Under the pieces are notes generated by a model. The model ran no database searches. It had not been told where the DNA came from and was given only the letters and a program-made list of their open reading frames with translations. A program made the translations under genes and the position numbers. Below, one piece after another: positions 11,049 through 21,585 of a stretch of 64,000 nucleotides of DNA. Numbering within the stretch: the stretch's first letter is position 1; each line of letters begins with the position of its first letter. Source of the DNA: Gerris lacustris (taxonomy: Eukaryota; Arthropoda; Insecta; Hemiptera; Gerridae); assembly GCA_951217055.1 (NCBI GenBank), contig OX578285.1, forward strand, positions 50,842,024 through 50,906,023, written 5' to 3'.

Positions 11049-11620
11049 GTACATTACGCGTCTAGTGCGGAAAGTAGTATTTTTCAATGCTGCGCTCGGG
11101 TGCAAGTTTACACCCGAGCGATATCGAGGGTAGTAAAACCACACTTTCAAAGCAAAATTCAGTTTTCTCACGAGTTGCGTACCGTACTTTATCTACGATT
11201 GTAGATTTTAATAATAAATACAGAACAAAATTTAATTAACTTGCTGTATGTAAGTTCGTATTCCTCTTTTAATAAAGATGACATTAATTAATTAGTTGTA
11301 TTTTGTGCCGAGTTATTTATTTCGGGAGGCTTATTATTCTCCTCATTTTCGTCATATCCACTTAAATCGTAACTCATTGTTTTTCACTAAAAACTCCATA
11401 TAAACAGTTACTTTAATTAAACAAAGAGCAAATTAGTTTTGTTAAATGTGAACAAACTCGCAAATCGTGCGTTAAAATTAAGAACTCCTCTTTTTCCGCA
11501 CTAGGGCGGGAAAAAAAGAATTATGAACGCGCATGCGCAATATACAACTACGAAATGAATCACTTTCTACGCATCTAAACATAGATATAATGTTTATATT
11601 TCGTATCAATCGTAGATAAA
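11049..11620 (-). mobile_element. Element B, copy 2
   Basis: Same three-part structure as 3778-4357, inverted: foldback part at 11049-11187, inner end at 11188-11201, palindrome CGCGCATGCGCA at 11528-11539, outer end at 11607-11620. The acidic ORF (reverse strand, starting near 11378) stops early (MSYDLSGYDENEENN...). Confidence 0.7.
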
Positions 11621-12418
11621 ATAATTTAAACGAAGTTGACTTAAGTTATCAATTGAGCTGATTTTAAAAATCAAAAAGTTTCTGGTACCTTGGATCTAAA
11701 TTACATGAGAAAGTTAGTTTGCGTTGTCTCGGACCAATTTGTTTTTAACTGTCTGTCACCCTTTTCTCTTCAATACTAATTTTATGATAAGGAATATATT
11801 TTTTTTATTTGCTTTTTCCTATAGAAGTTTAAATGGTCAAGGTGACTTAAAATGACATAAGAAATTTAACTTTTTTAATTATTATTTCTTATCACCTAAC
11901 GATTTTCTATTTGCTTTGTTATTTTACTTGAGTCATTCAAGTCAATTATAACCTTGTTGATAAAAGTTTAACGGCATTGAACAGGTTTAATCCAATAACA
12001 ACTATTCAGTGACACGACCATAAGTTATAGAAAATTGCTAATTTTTCAGAATATTTAAAAATATTGAAACAGGTCGTACAATAGTTATTTTTATGTAACT
12101 ATGCAGCAAAATGGAATTTTACTGACGAGCCATTAAGTTAAGGTAATTTACCCAATTGACTGCCGAGGCAGGCAATGAATATGTTTCCTATGCTGCCTTG
12201 TTGCAAACTATATTTTTATCTACTCACGAAGCTTAGGTAAATATACCAATAATTATAACATTGCTTTAACTATAAAATAAGTATAAAACTAAATTAGGTC
12301 ATGGACACCTTCCTGGGGCCCGCTCTTAGACGTCCGTTTTAGGGGATTTTTCGGGGGCGTGTATCTTTGCTCCTATTCACTTTAAAAAAAAAAAAATAAT
12401 AATAATATTTTTCAGAAA
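11621..12418. other. Unassigned AT-rich DNA
   Basis: Nothing recognised. Confidence 0.35.
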
Positions 12419-12985
12419 ATGTTTATCGACCCTCACCGTCTCTTTTCCAAGCCTACTCTCCTAACCTCGTCAAAAAATTATCATCGAAAAATTCCTCATA
12501 AAAAAAAATACATCATCAAAAAATTATCATCGAAAAGAAAATGTTCATCGACCCTCACCGTCTCTTTTCCAACCCTACTCTCCTACCCTCATCAAACAAT
12601 TATCATCGAAAAGAAAATGTTCATCGACCCTCACCGTCTCTTTTCAGACCCAACTCTCCTACCCTCATCAAACAATTATCTTCAAAAAGAAAATGTTCAT
12701 CGACCCTCACCGTATCATTTCCAAGCCTACTCTCCTACCCTCATCAAAAAATTATCATCGAAAAGAAAATGTTCATTGACCCTCACCGTATCATTTCCAA
12801 GCCTACTCTCCTACCCTCATCAAAAAATGATCATCGATAAGAAAATGTTCATCGACCCTCACCGTATCATTTCCAAGCCTACTCTCCTACCCTCATCAAA
12901 AAATTACCATCGATAAGAAAATGTTCATCGACCCTCACCGTATCATTTCCAAGCCTACTCTCCTACCCTCATCAAAAAATTAATT
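12419..12985 (+). repeat. 76-bp satellite-like tandem array
   Basis: Six regular units start at 12541, 12617, 12693, 12769, 12845 and 12921 (exactly 76 bp apart), with a related longer unit at 12419. Each contains 'gttcatcgaccctcaccg' and 'ctctcctaccctc'. The period is not a multiple of three, so the open frames through it are by-products. Confidence 0.95.
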
Positions 12986-13264
12986 AAAAGTAACCCCTAA
13001 ACATAAAAATAATAAATTTGTAAATCACTTAACTTTGGAGGCTTATAACTCCAATTAGGCGGATAGGATATAAATGTTTAAAGTAGGGTACCATCTTTAA
13101 AGTGTCCTCTACAAGATAGCATACTTTTTATTAGGTTTGGTCTTTACATAAAAAAGTACTCCTAATCTTTTAGACCTTTAAAACGATGTGTATTAAACTT
13201 TGTTTTTTTGTCGTCCGCCATTTTGAAAATATTTAAGTGTGAAATATCCAATAACTATACAGTT

Positions 13265-13401
13265 ATACAATTCGTGTTAGTGAGAGACACCAAGGGATGG
13301 AACTGGTACATCAGACATTACGACACAAAGATGTTGGCTCGGCATTACGCCATGTCCTGCATCGTTTCGTCGCGTCCGACTCATCAGACGCCCGACGATG
13401 C
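13265..13401 (-). mobile_element. Hammerhead-headed short repeat (class 2), copy 1
   Basis: Homologous in inverse orientation to 51764-51918: both share the ribozyme core, then 'atgcaggacatggcg', 'taatgccgagccaacatc', 'tttgtg', then 'atcccttggtgtctctcac' and 'taacac', and an AT tail. Homology starts almost exactly at the predicted cleavage position. Confidence 0.6.
13359..13401 (-). ncRNA. Hammerhead ribozyme motif (class 2, textbook core)
   Basis: On the minus strand: GCATCGT, then C (cleavage after GTC), a 6-nt stem I stub GGGCGT, CTGATGA, stem II GTCG/CGAC with loop GACG, GAAA, and CGATGC. The upstream GCATCGT pairs perfectly over 7 bp with ACGATGC (stem III, type III arrangement). Stem I is almost absent, so monomer activity is doubtful. 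In the second copy the stub is GGGCCC, a palindrome that could pair between two molecules. Confidence 0.6.
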
Positions 13402-13840
13402 CCACCCAACTCTGGACCTATACAAAATCAAGCAACTATACAGTTGTCACAAACATGTTGCCCAGTTGTGTTACCACTTCTGTGTTGAATTTCTTTAAAA
13501 TCGTTCAATTTTGAAGCCAGATTTCGTTAGACATACAAACATTTAAATTTTAAGTCTCTAAGCCTAAGAACTCACTTATGCACGAGAATTTGTTCAGATT
13601 ATAAGAAATCAATGATTCATTTAAAATGAATTTTCCTTTTATTTGTTACAAAACTTTTTAGTTTTGTTTTATTTTCGGATAATCTGATACTTGACTATTA
13701 TTTTAAAGAAAATCGCCTTATAATGTACTCCGTTTCTTATTATGTGTTAATCCACTCAATAAATCTCAAAGCTTTTTTCTAGTATTTACTAATGCATTAA
13801 ACACTTTAAAAACCTTTTACTTATTCAATTATTTATTTAT
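13402..13840. other. AT-rich DNA, nothing recognised
   Basis: A plus-strand frame from 13208 runs through the hammerhead repeat and is not convincing as a gene. Confidence 0.35.
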
Positions 13841-13849
13841 ATATACATA

Positions 13850-13899
<50 letters not shown>

Positions 13900-13911
13900 C
13901 GTGTGTGTGTG
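13841..13911. repeat. (AT)n/(GT)n microsatellite
   Basis: AT run interrupted by 'atac', then a GT/GC run. Confidence 0.95.
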
Positions 13912-14320
13912 AATTGTTTACTTTATCTCATGTAGCGAGAGGTTTAAAATGAATCATAGTTTGCTCGTATCATTTGTTCTAAACTGGTTTCTTTGAATAC
14001 TTTTACGTTTGTTTACACAATTTATTCAGGCGATGTTATTTCGATCTCTTTAACAAGCGGCATTCAATGAGGTGTGTTGTTAAAAGATATTATGTTGTAG
14101 TCACCTTTGTCATTCTTTTTTATTAAGTGTTTTGTGTTAACTATGAAAATATATTTGATTATTTTAGAGCTTAATATTTTAATGTAAGTATTTTTTTTTT
14201 AATTCAAAATAATAATAAATTTATAATAGAATTTAATAACATATTTGAGATAATATTTAAGTAAGATATTAAACAAAATAATAATAATATAAAGATAGAA
14301 CAATAGTTATTTATGCACCT

Positions 14321-14535
14321 AGGGAATAATGTAAGATATTATTTCCCGCGTGACTTAGTTGATTCCTGAGGCAAAGCCGAAGGAATCAGGGCAACTAAAT
14401 CTCGAGGCGAAGCCGAGGGTATTAGGTACCTTATTTCCCGAGGCGAAGCCGAGGGATTAATGTCAATTAGCTCCCGAGGTGTAGCCGAGGGAGATAATTA
14501 TAACAAGGGAATAATAATTATTCTCGAGGTAGATA
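14321..14535 (+). repeat. Serial hairpin array with CGAGGCGAAGCCGAGG cores
   Basis: At least five consecutive foldbacks: 'gggaataat...attatttccc' (14321-14347); 'agttgattcctgaggc' with its inverse (14356-14397); 'ctcgaggcgaagccgagg' (about 14400); 'tttcccgaggcgaagccg' (about 14432); 'ctcccgaggtgtagccg' (about 14470). Each arm pair is imperfect and each loop is GAAG or AAAG-like. No gene; mobile-element origin is inferred because a relative occurs at 26205-26330. Confidence 0.7.
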
Positions 14536-14547
14536 CAACATTTTATC

Positions 14548-15690
14548 TCCAGAAAAAGGGCTATATAAGATTTATTCAACAAAGAAAACATTTCGCACAC
14601 TTGGAAGATAAGTGACACAACTCAAAAAATTCGTTTTTTTTGAAAATGGGTGTAAAAAAGCGACCTCTTTTTGGTAGAATAACGTCCTAAGCAGTTATTT
14701 TAATAGTTTTCCACTAGATAACAGTAGTGCCATTATGGTTATCAGTGATATCAAGATTAAGTTGGCGGAACAGAGACATAACTTAGTCGTCGTCAAGTTG
14801 TCAATGAGAAAGGTAGTGCGATGATAGTGAAAGAGTGTCACTTTGCTGTTGAAACAGTATTTCCTGTAAGGTAAGTAAACTTTTTTTTATAACAATAGTG
14901 ACATATTTATAAAAGTTTCAGTCTATCTTCAAAATTAGTGGTAAAAATAATAGTATTGTTTTGTACTATTAGGTAATGTGTCGTTCTTAGTCTAAAATAT
15001 TTATATTTTTAAACCGATTTTTAAAGAATAACGACACTTTTGGGTATTTTTTTAAATTAATAATTAAAAATTAATAGAGGTAATTAAAAATTTTATGAAA
15101 TCTTAATATGTAATGAAAGTTAAAACTATAATTATTAAAATAAAATAAAAGAGTTTGAGATTATTTAAATAAATAATACAGTTTGACACGTGTAAACTTT
15201 TTAAAAACTTTAAAGTGCTCTCCTGAAAAGTTATGTTTTTTGAGTTGTGACACTCTTCTTCCAAGTGTGCGATTTGTATTAAACGAATTTAATACAGATA
15301 TTAAATAACATAAATTATTTAAATGATTTAAAACAATAATCACTTTTAAAGTAATAAAAAAAAAGTTAAACGAGAGATAAGCAAAAGTAAACAAAACATC
15401 GTAGACTGACAATACAGCCAATACAGCAGACTGACAATACAGCTGGGAGTTTAAAAGCAGTGTTGCCAACCTGATTTCAACCAATTCACTACATTTGCTA
15501 TTCATTCTCTACTGTTTACTAAATTATTAGGTTGGCGAACATGGATTACAATCCCGTTTTTTTCATTATTTCCCTGTTTTCACATTATTTCCCCGTTTTT
15601 AAGAACAGGGATGAAAAGACCAACATTATTACCTATAAACTAGCCCTGAAAAGTTACATTTCGTCCCTACTGGAGATAAAAGAATATAAC
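14548..15690. mobile_element. Candidate TIR element with internal TATA box and splice donor
   Basis: The end 'ttttatctccag' (14548) is inverted at 15687 ('ctggagataaaag'). A second inverted segment ('cgcacacttggaag', 'cacaactcaaaaaa') occurs at about 14603-14637 and, reversed, at about 15236-15275. CTATATAAG at 14561, an ATG in context AAAATGG at 14646, a frame starting MVISDIKIKLAEQRH at 14735 and a strong donor (taag|gtaagt) at about 14872 lie inside. Its right part (15455-15690) resembles 55555-55790. Whether the TATA and donor belong to a gene or to the element is open. Confidence 0.4.
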
Positions 15691-15695
15691 TTGTA
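15455..15695 (+). repeat. Repeat S, copy 1
   Basis: Shares 'ccaacctgatttcaa', 'agggatgaaaagacc' and 'ccctactggagata' in order with 55562-55790. Heavily diverged between these anchors. Confidence 0.5.
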
Positions 15696-16252
15696 TACTT
15701 GTAACATAATGTAGATGTATATTTATATTCTGCATTAGATACATATATGCTTCGAATATTAAACGCACTTTTTCCCCGTTTTTGCACCTCGAAAATTGGG
15801 ATCGCCTTATATTCGAGTTGTTTTTTCTGAGTCTGTCTGTCTGTTTGTCTGCCACACTGAACGGTTCCAATAACTTTTGAATCAAAAGGGACAAACATGA
15901 AACTTTGCATTAACAAAGATCGTTTTGACGCTCACACAGGAAAAATATACCGAACTCAAAATTATCAGCTGGTCAAATCAAAAAATAGCAGATAATTCCT
16001 GTCACGGGATTTTATTTTTTTTTTTTTTAAATCTTGGGTGGGGTATTCAAATGGTATTGAAGGGTATAGATAACAAAACTCTGTAACACTTGTGGGAAGT
16101 GGTTAATTTTTCATGCCATTTTGTCATAATTCATCAACATTTTCCGTGCCCCTGTAGTGTGTATAAAAGGGGTCCCATTGTATTTCTTGTTAGCTTCAAA
16201 ATTTAATTTTTAAAATCTAACCTTGCTAATTCTCTGCATTCAAAGCGTCTGT
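15696..16252. other. TE-like AT-rich DNA
   Basis: Contains 'gggatcgccttatattcgag' at 15799, echoed by 'cgtcttatattcgat' at about 16424 and 16483, so part of an unclassified repeat probably spans 15760-16500. A T-run lies at 16014-16029. Confidence 0.35.
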
Positions 16253-16332
16253 CTTACATCTAAATAAAGATTGAAATGCGCCTTACATCTAAATAAAGAT
16301 TTAAATGCGCCTTACATCTAAATAAAGATTCA
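16253..16332 (+). repeat. 29-bp tandem repeat, 2.7 copies
   Basis: Units start at 16253, 16282 and 16311, each 'cttacatctaaataaagatt' followed by a variable end. Confidence 0.9.
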
Positions 16333-16860
16333 ATATTCCAACAATATCCTGGTAGACTGCCTAAATTTGAAGTCTGAAAAGTTGTTAAAAAAGAGAACGG
16401 AAGATTTTACCTTTAAAAAATGGTGCGTCTTATATTCGATACATTAATTTTTTTTTCCAAAGGTTTAGTTCGAAAATCGGGACGCGTCTTATATTCGATA
16501 TCTGCGTTCAGTATTATGCCAGTTATAGTTTTAATCATTAAAAAATCAATCAAAATATTCCGTTCATAAACTCATTAGTTATTGGAAGAAATTAATTTAA
16601 CATCTATATTGTTCTTTCCTCGTATTATTCATACGTATATTGAATATATGTTTATTACATATTATTACTTAATGATATAAAAACTGATGATTGCATTTTT
16701 ATTTAAGTTGAACACGCGTACATTTTTAATAGTATGTAATAGTGAGGTCATTGGAGAAAGGTTGTTATTTGATAATACCTTCGTGCTAATGTTGATGCGA
16801 ATTTATTTTACTATTTTTTATACAAATAAATAAATAAATAAAATGAATTAGAAAACAACT

Positions 16861-17199
16861 TTTATCTACGATTGATACGAAATATAAACAGTAATCTCTG
16901 TTTAGATGCGTAGAAAGCGATTCTTTTCGTAGTTGTATTCATTGCGCATGCGCGTTCATAATTCTTTTTTTCCGCCCTAGAGCGGAAAAAGAGGAATTCT
17001 TCATTTTAACGCATGATTAGCGAGTTACATTTAATAAAACTAATTTGCTGTTTATTTAATTAAAGTAACTGTTTATATCGAGTTTTTAGTGAAAAACAAT
17101 GAGTGATTTAAGTGATTATGACTATTATGAGGAGAATAATACGCCTCCCGAAATAATTAATTAGCCACAAAATACAACTAATGAATTAATGTCATCTTA
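16861..17199 (+). mobile_element. Element B, copy 3 (3' truncated)
   Basis: Left end TTTATCTACGATTG, palindrome TGCGCATGCGCG at 16943-16954, hairpin around 16970-17000, ORF start at 17099 (MSDLSDYDYYEENNTPPEII, then stop). It breaks off inside the ORF where SINE K sequence begins. Confidence 0.7.
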
Positions 17200-17203
17200 A
17201 TCA

Positions 17204-17290
17204 AAATAGTTATAATTCCAATAAAAATAAATGTGTTTTGATTTGTTGATCTTCAAATAGATATATTAACTTATCTAAATATAAAATTCA
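17204..17290 (-). repeat. SINE K tail fragment
   Basis: Reverse complement of the K tail 'atctatttgaagaccaac'/'aaatcaaaacaaac' (diverged). It follows immediately after truncated element B. Confidence 0.5.
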
Positions 17291-17747
17291 TAATAGTAAA
17301 AGTAAAATAGTAAATTCATAATCTAAATATTTCATAATAGTATATTTTAAATATTGTTACAAATAATATTAGTAATAAAATCAATGTGAGTTACATATAG
17401 TGTTTAAAAGTAGTATTCATAACGGGAATTTGTTTTGTTTATTTTTTTTCCAATGGGAAAAAGGATCGATTGAAATCCATTTTACTGGAAAGGTCATCCA
17501 GTGACATTAGCCGAGCTTCAATTCCACGATTCTATTGGATTTTTCGTTTTTATTCCAAATTCCAGCGAACCAGTGTCCTCTTTTTTTTTTTTTTTTTTTT
17601 TTTCTTTAAAAAAATGAAGTTAAATCCAACAATAAGAAATTAGATATAGGGGAATAAAGTTATCAAATGTGAATTTGAAGAGGTATAATATGTTATTTTA
17701 AATAAATAGAATATTATCATCTCTTTTAAACATACGGTAGATTGCTC
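17291..17747. other. AT-rich DNA, nothing recognised
   Basis: A 23-base T-run lies at 17581-17603. No gene or shared repeat seen. Confidence 0.35.
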
Positions 17748-17748
17748 A

Positions 17749-17979
17749 GGTACTTCTTTAGATTGTTACTCCCCTATGTTGTTTTAGAATAATGACTTTG
17801 ACTAAATAACTATATTAAGTAAGATAATGGGATGTGTTCACTTTGGGTCAAAGCAATATCACACTTCTGTTTTTATAAGGGGAGTTACAGTTTAAATAAG
17901 ATCAGTTTGTAAACCTTCTTCAGATTGTTACTCCCTTCTGTTTTTTTTAATAAGGGAGTAACAATCTAAAGAAATGCCA
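17749..17979 (+). mobile_element. MITE A, copy 1
   Basis: Ends 'ggtacttctttagattg' and '...caatctaaagaaatgcc'. Two further copies of the same 24-bp motif form an inner hairpin (about 17876-17945). No ORF. Flanks do not show a clear target duplication here. Confidence 0.85.
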
Positions 17980-18430
17980 ATACCAGTTTCTTTACAATTG
18001 CCTGGCCCTGGCATATATATGTACCTGGTAGCTAGACGGCCGTTATTATTATTAACTTGACGAGACTGGCTGGTTTATAATAATAATGACAGAAATATGT
18101 TCTTAATACTTAATACACAAAAAATTTATTTTAACCTAGTTTCCATACTATGCATTTTTTAATAGACAAGGATTTGACAAATGCAAGATTTCTTAGTTTA
18201 ATTGTGGAAATAAAAAAAAATCCCATCTCACCGACTTGAAGAGTTTAAAAAAAAAAAAAAAAAAAGTACACGGACTTAACTCAAACTAAAGATAATTAGT
18301 TTAACTAAAAAAACACGACTTTCCTTACAAAAAAGAAATAATATTAAATAAAAATGATACTGGATAAGAGAAGCTTGTGCTAACAGAGAGATTCCCATGG
18401 AAGTTGAAGCTACCTGAATGGACTTGGTTT
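17980..18430. other. AT-rich DNA, nothing recognised
   Basis: A-run at 18247-18265. No gene seen. Confidence 0.35.
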
Positions 18431-19000
18431 AATTACTAGCCCGTTTCACACGGTGATAGAATCATGGTAATAAGGGCTTAGCTGAGTGCACAGTCCGCCT
18501 TCTCATCCTTTCCTACCACTCTATACTTTCCTTCATTTTTGACGTCACGGCTTCGAGACTTGGATTTACCTATGGCCCTCAACTGTAAAAGAAAATGGTA
18601 ACTTTCGCTAAAATAACACCTCTAGTTTAGCTCACTCTCTAAGTATTAAAAAAGGAGGTACTTTCATCACATGAAAAATATCTAATATTTGCTTGTTACC
18701 TAGTTCTCTACCTGTAAGTTTCGTGCTTGCTTTTAGACAGATTCTTGTTTCTCTTGTGAGTATATAAAAGGTTTCTTTGTAAGGTAATATAAAGAAGTCC
18801 TCGTTGACGTCGGTTTTCGAAGCTTCTTTTTTTTTCAGTCGAGTGACTTGACCCCGAGGCAGCGACCTTACGGTGAAAGTTGGTCGGAGTTATCCGAGCT
18901 GAATCGGACCTAGATATAAGTAGACTTGGAACGAGTCAGAAATCTATTATAAACCCCACAGAACAAATCCATCTATCTGATAGTTTCGACTTTGTTTTCT
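18430..19000 (+). promoter_or_regulatory. Promoter-like unique region with CRE and TATA
   Basis: A perfect CRE (TGACGTCA) lies at 18540-18547. A TATA box (TATATAAAAG) lies at 18761-18770. A second CRE half-palindrome (TTGACGTCGG) is at about 18803. The segment shares nothing with repeats in the window and is GC-richer than its flanks. No convincing downstream exon is visible before element B at 19052, which may have split it. Confidence 0.3.
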
Positions 19001-19051
19001 ATAAAACGGTATTAAATATATTTCTGAACAATCTTGTTAATTCATATGTTC

Positions 19052-19629
19052 ATCTACGATTGATACGAAATATAAACATTGTATCTCTGTTTAGATGCGT
19101 AGAAAGTGATTCTTTATGTACTTCTATTCATTGCGCATGCGCGTCTCATAGTTCTGAAGAATTCCTCTTCTTTGCCACCCTAGGGCGGTAAAGAAGAAGA
19201 ATTCTTCAGCTTTACGCACGATTAGCGAGTTTTTTTACATTTAACAAAACTAATTTGCAGTTTGTTTAATAAAAGTAACTGTTTATATAGAGTTTTTTGT
19301 GAAAATCAATGAGTGATTTAAATTATTTTGACGAATATGAGGAGAAGGAGAACAATACGTCTCCCGAAATAATTAATTCGGCACAAAATACAACTAATGA
19401 ATTAATGTCATCTTTATCAAAAGAGATATACGAACTTGCATACAGGAAGTTTATTTTTTTCTGTATTTATTACTTAAATCTAACAATCGTAGATAAAGTA
19501 CGGTACGCAACTCGTGCGAAAACGGCTTTTTGCATTGCTCGTGTGGTTTTACTGCCCTCGCTATCGCTCGGGTGCAAACTCCTCACTCGCATGCAAAATG
19601 CTACTTTCCGCACTCCACGCGTAATGTAC
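19052..19629 (+). mobile_element. Element B, copy 4 (long ORF)
   Basis: Complete layout; palindrome TGCGCATGCGCG at 19132-19143. This copy and the one at 37839 keep the longest ORF. Confidence 0.75.
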
Positions 19630-19656
19630 TATTACGGTATGGTTAACAAGATTTAG
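19309..19656 (+). CDS. Element B ORF (115 aa), possible N-terminus of a recombinase-like protein
   Basis: The frame starts MSDLNYFDEYEEKENNTSPE (acidic, low complexity). Residues about 32-52 then read ELMSSLSKEIYELAYRKFIF. That block resembles the 'LP.KSKE.YE..Y..F..W' start seen in invertebrate tyrosine-recombinase/Crypton-like proteins (family pattern recalled; not searched). The rest (from about residue 57) is read through the element's inner inverted end and right foldback, so it is probably not original protein. The same start is found in six other copies, most broken early. Function is likely nil in this copy. Confidence 0.4.
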   Translation: MSDLNYFDEYEEKENNTSPEIINSAQNTTNELMSSLSKEIYELAYRKFIFFCIYYLNLTIVDKVRYATRAKTAFCIARVVLLPSLSLGCKLLTRMQNATFRTPRVMYYYGMVNKI

Positions 19657-19844
19657 TTATTTATACCGAGATCGTATTTAATTTACGCATGGTAAATAAA
19701 ACTCAAAACACAGAGTATATATTAAATATAAAACACAATAACTGATGCTTAATACTGTCTTCTATCACTTTAGTCGGTTGGTAAACTGATGCATAAGATA
19801 AGTCTTAATGAACATTTGATATTGTGGTTCTTTGACGTTAACTT
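19639..19844 (+). repeat. Repeat O, copy 1 (about 200 bp)
   Basis: Shares 'aacaagattta', 'cgagatcgt', 'aataactgatgcttaa' and 'attgtggttctt' in order with 20140-20345 and 20535-20735. Confidence 0.7.
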
Positions 19845-20143
19845 GGTGTTTACGATATGGTTTACATGGTGTTTACGATATGGTTTACATGGTGTTTACG
19901 ATATGGTTTACATGGTGTTTACGATATGGCTAACATGGTGTTTACGATATGGTTAACTTGGTGTTTACGATATGGTTAACATGGTGTTTACGATATGGCT
20001 AACATGGTGTTTACGATATGGTTAACATGGTGTTTACGATATGGTTAACATGGTGTTTACGATATGGTTAACATGGTGTTTACGATATGGTTAACATGGT
20101 GTTTACGATATGGCTAACATGGTGTTTACGATATGGTTAACAA
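19845..20143 (+). repeat. 23-bp tandem array, 13 copies
   Basis: Units begin every 23 bp from 19845 ('ggtgtttacgatatggt'), differing only at the last 5-6 bases (tttacat, taacat, ctaacat). It lies between two copies of repeat O and shares its edge sequence. Confidence 0.95.
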
Positions 20144-20345
20144 GATTTAGTTGTTTCTACCAAGATCGTATTTAACTTAAGCATGGTAAATAAAAATTCA
20201 AAACAAAGAGCGTATATTAAATAATATAAAACACAATAACTGATGCTTAAAACTGACGGGCTTCTATCACTTTAGTCATAAGATACGTCTAAATTAACAT
20301 CTGATATTGTGGTTCTTCGACGTTTACTTGATGTTTACTGTATGG
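20144..20345 (+). repeat. Repeat O, copy 2
   Basis: Same order of segments as copy 1, with small indels. Confidence 0.65.
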
Positions 20346-20352
20346 TTAAACA

Positions 20353-20534
20353 CAGGGTCGGACTGAGAAGAAATTTCGGCACGGGAGTTTCTCCATGAGA
20401 CCGGCCCTCAAGGCTTGTGTTGGTCAAGGGACCGGCCCATTTTAGGCCTTAACCAGACCAGCTCACCGGCAAAACTCCCGTGTGTTAACCACCTCTAACC
20501 ACCTCTAACCACCTCTATAGCCAGTCCCACCCTG
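20353..20534. mobile_element. hAT-like MITE P
   Basis: Ends CAGGGTCGGACTG / CAGTCCCACCCTG (inverted, two mismatches). Flanked by 8-bp direct repeats gttaaaca / cttaaaca (7 of 8 match), as expected for hAT. It interrupts repeat O; the uninterrupted site is seen in the other O copies. Interior has three 'ccacctctaa' units. Confidence 0.8.
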
Positions 20535-20740
20535 CTTAAACAAGATTTACTTATTTCTACCGAGATCGTTCTTAAAAAGGATGGAAAATAAAAATTCAAA
20601 ACGCAGTGTATATTTTAAATATAAAACTCAATAACTGATGCTTAATACTGTCTTCTATCTCTTTAGTCGGTTAGTAAAGTGATGCATTAAGTTAATTCTT
20701 TATTAAACATTAGATATTGTGGTTCTTCGACGTTAACTCT
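20535..20740 (+). repeat. Repeat O, copy 3
   Basis: Continues after MITE P; aligned with copies 1 and 2 over about 200 bp. Confidence 0.65.
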
Positions 20741-20742
20741 AT

Positions 20743-21418
20743 CAATTTCGCTTCGTCATATTCATTCACCTACTAAAATAAAGATGGTTTATAATTTTTT
20801 GCCAACAATTAAATTATTTAATTAAATTAAATGATGAACGGTAGAGTTTCGTCCGACCAAAAAGTAAAAAAACAAAGAATGGTAAAGCAAAAAGGAAGAA
20901 TCTAAGGGTCGGAATATATCGAGAACGGAATCAAACCGGTGTGAAGAAACCTTATAATAACCTAATTATAACCTATTAAGAAACCTTTTTTGTCATTTTA
21001 AGCTTTACCAGACATGAAAACGTTTTGTTTTATTTCATTTGTTATCTATCCAAAGTAGACTAAAAATCTATGTATTGTCATTCCAAATTTATGTCACATG
21101 TTTATCTATTTTTACCTTAAAAACTGGGTTTTTTGTTATGTTAGTTATTTAATTTGTGTGGACAGGACACTATACCGTGGTCGCTTATAGGCGTTTGTTT
21201 TTCTGTAAAACGAATAATTTTTTTTCTGTAAAATACATAAATTGTTTTTCTGTGAAACAAATAAATTGTTTTTAATCCTAAATTTTCTTTCAGTAGCAAC
21301 ACAGTGTGATCTAATATTACTTTTAAATAAATATAAAGGTTAAATTAATAACTCTTAGCTATTTAGACCACAATATTTTTTCGAATTTAAATTTAAAAAA
21401 TTAGATTAAAAATTTTTT
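20743..21418. other. AT-rich DNA, nothing recognised
   Basis: No coding frame or shared repeat noticed. Confidence 0.35.
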
Positions 21419-21423
21419 AATTA

Positions 21424-21585
21424 GGTATGTTTAGTCCAATGTACTTTGGGACAATGGAATATAACACTTCTGTTTTTATAAGGGTAATAACAGTCTAAAG
21501 AAGAACATTCTGTACACTTTCTTTATATTGTTACTCCCCTCTGTTTTTTTTTTATATGGGGAGTAACAATCTAAAGAAGTGCCCG
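21424..21585 (+). mobile_element. MITE A, left-truncated copy
   Basis: Starts inside the element ('ggtatgtttagtccaatg') and runs to the normal end '...aaagaagtgcc'. Confidence 0.8.

Noticed and set aside
12419..12916. 165-codon frame through the 76-bp satellite
   Set aside because: Different units are read in different phases; explained by the repeat.
15161..15505. 114-codon minus-strand frame
   Set aside because: Leu/Phe/Asn composition of AT-rich DNA; overlaps inverted arms of the 14.5-15.7 kb element.
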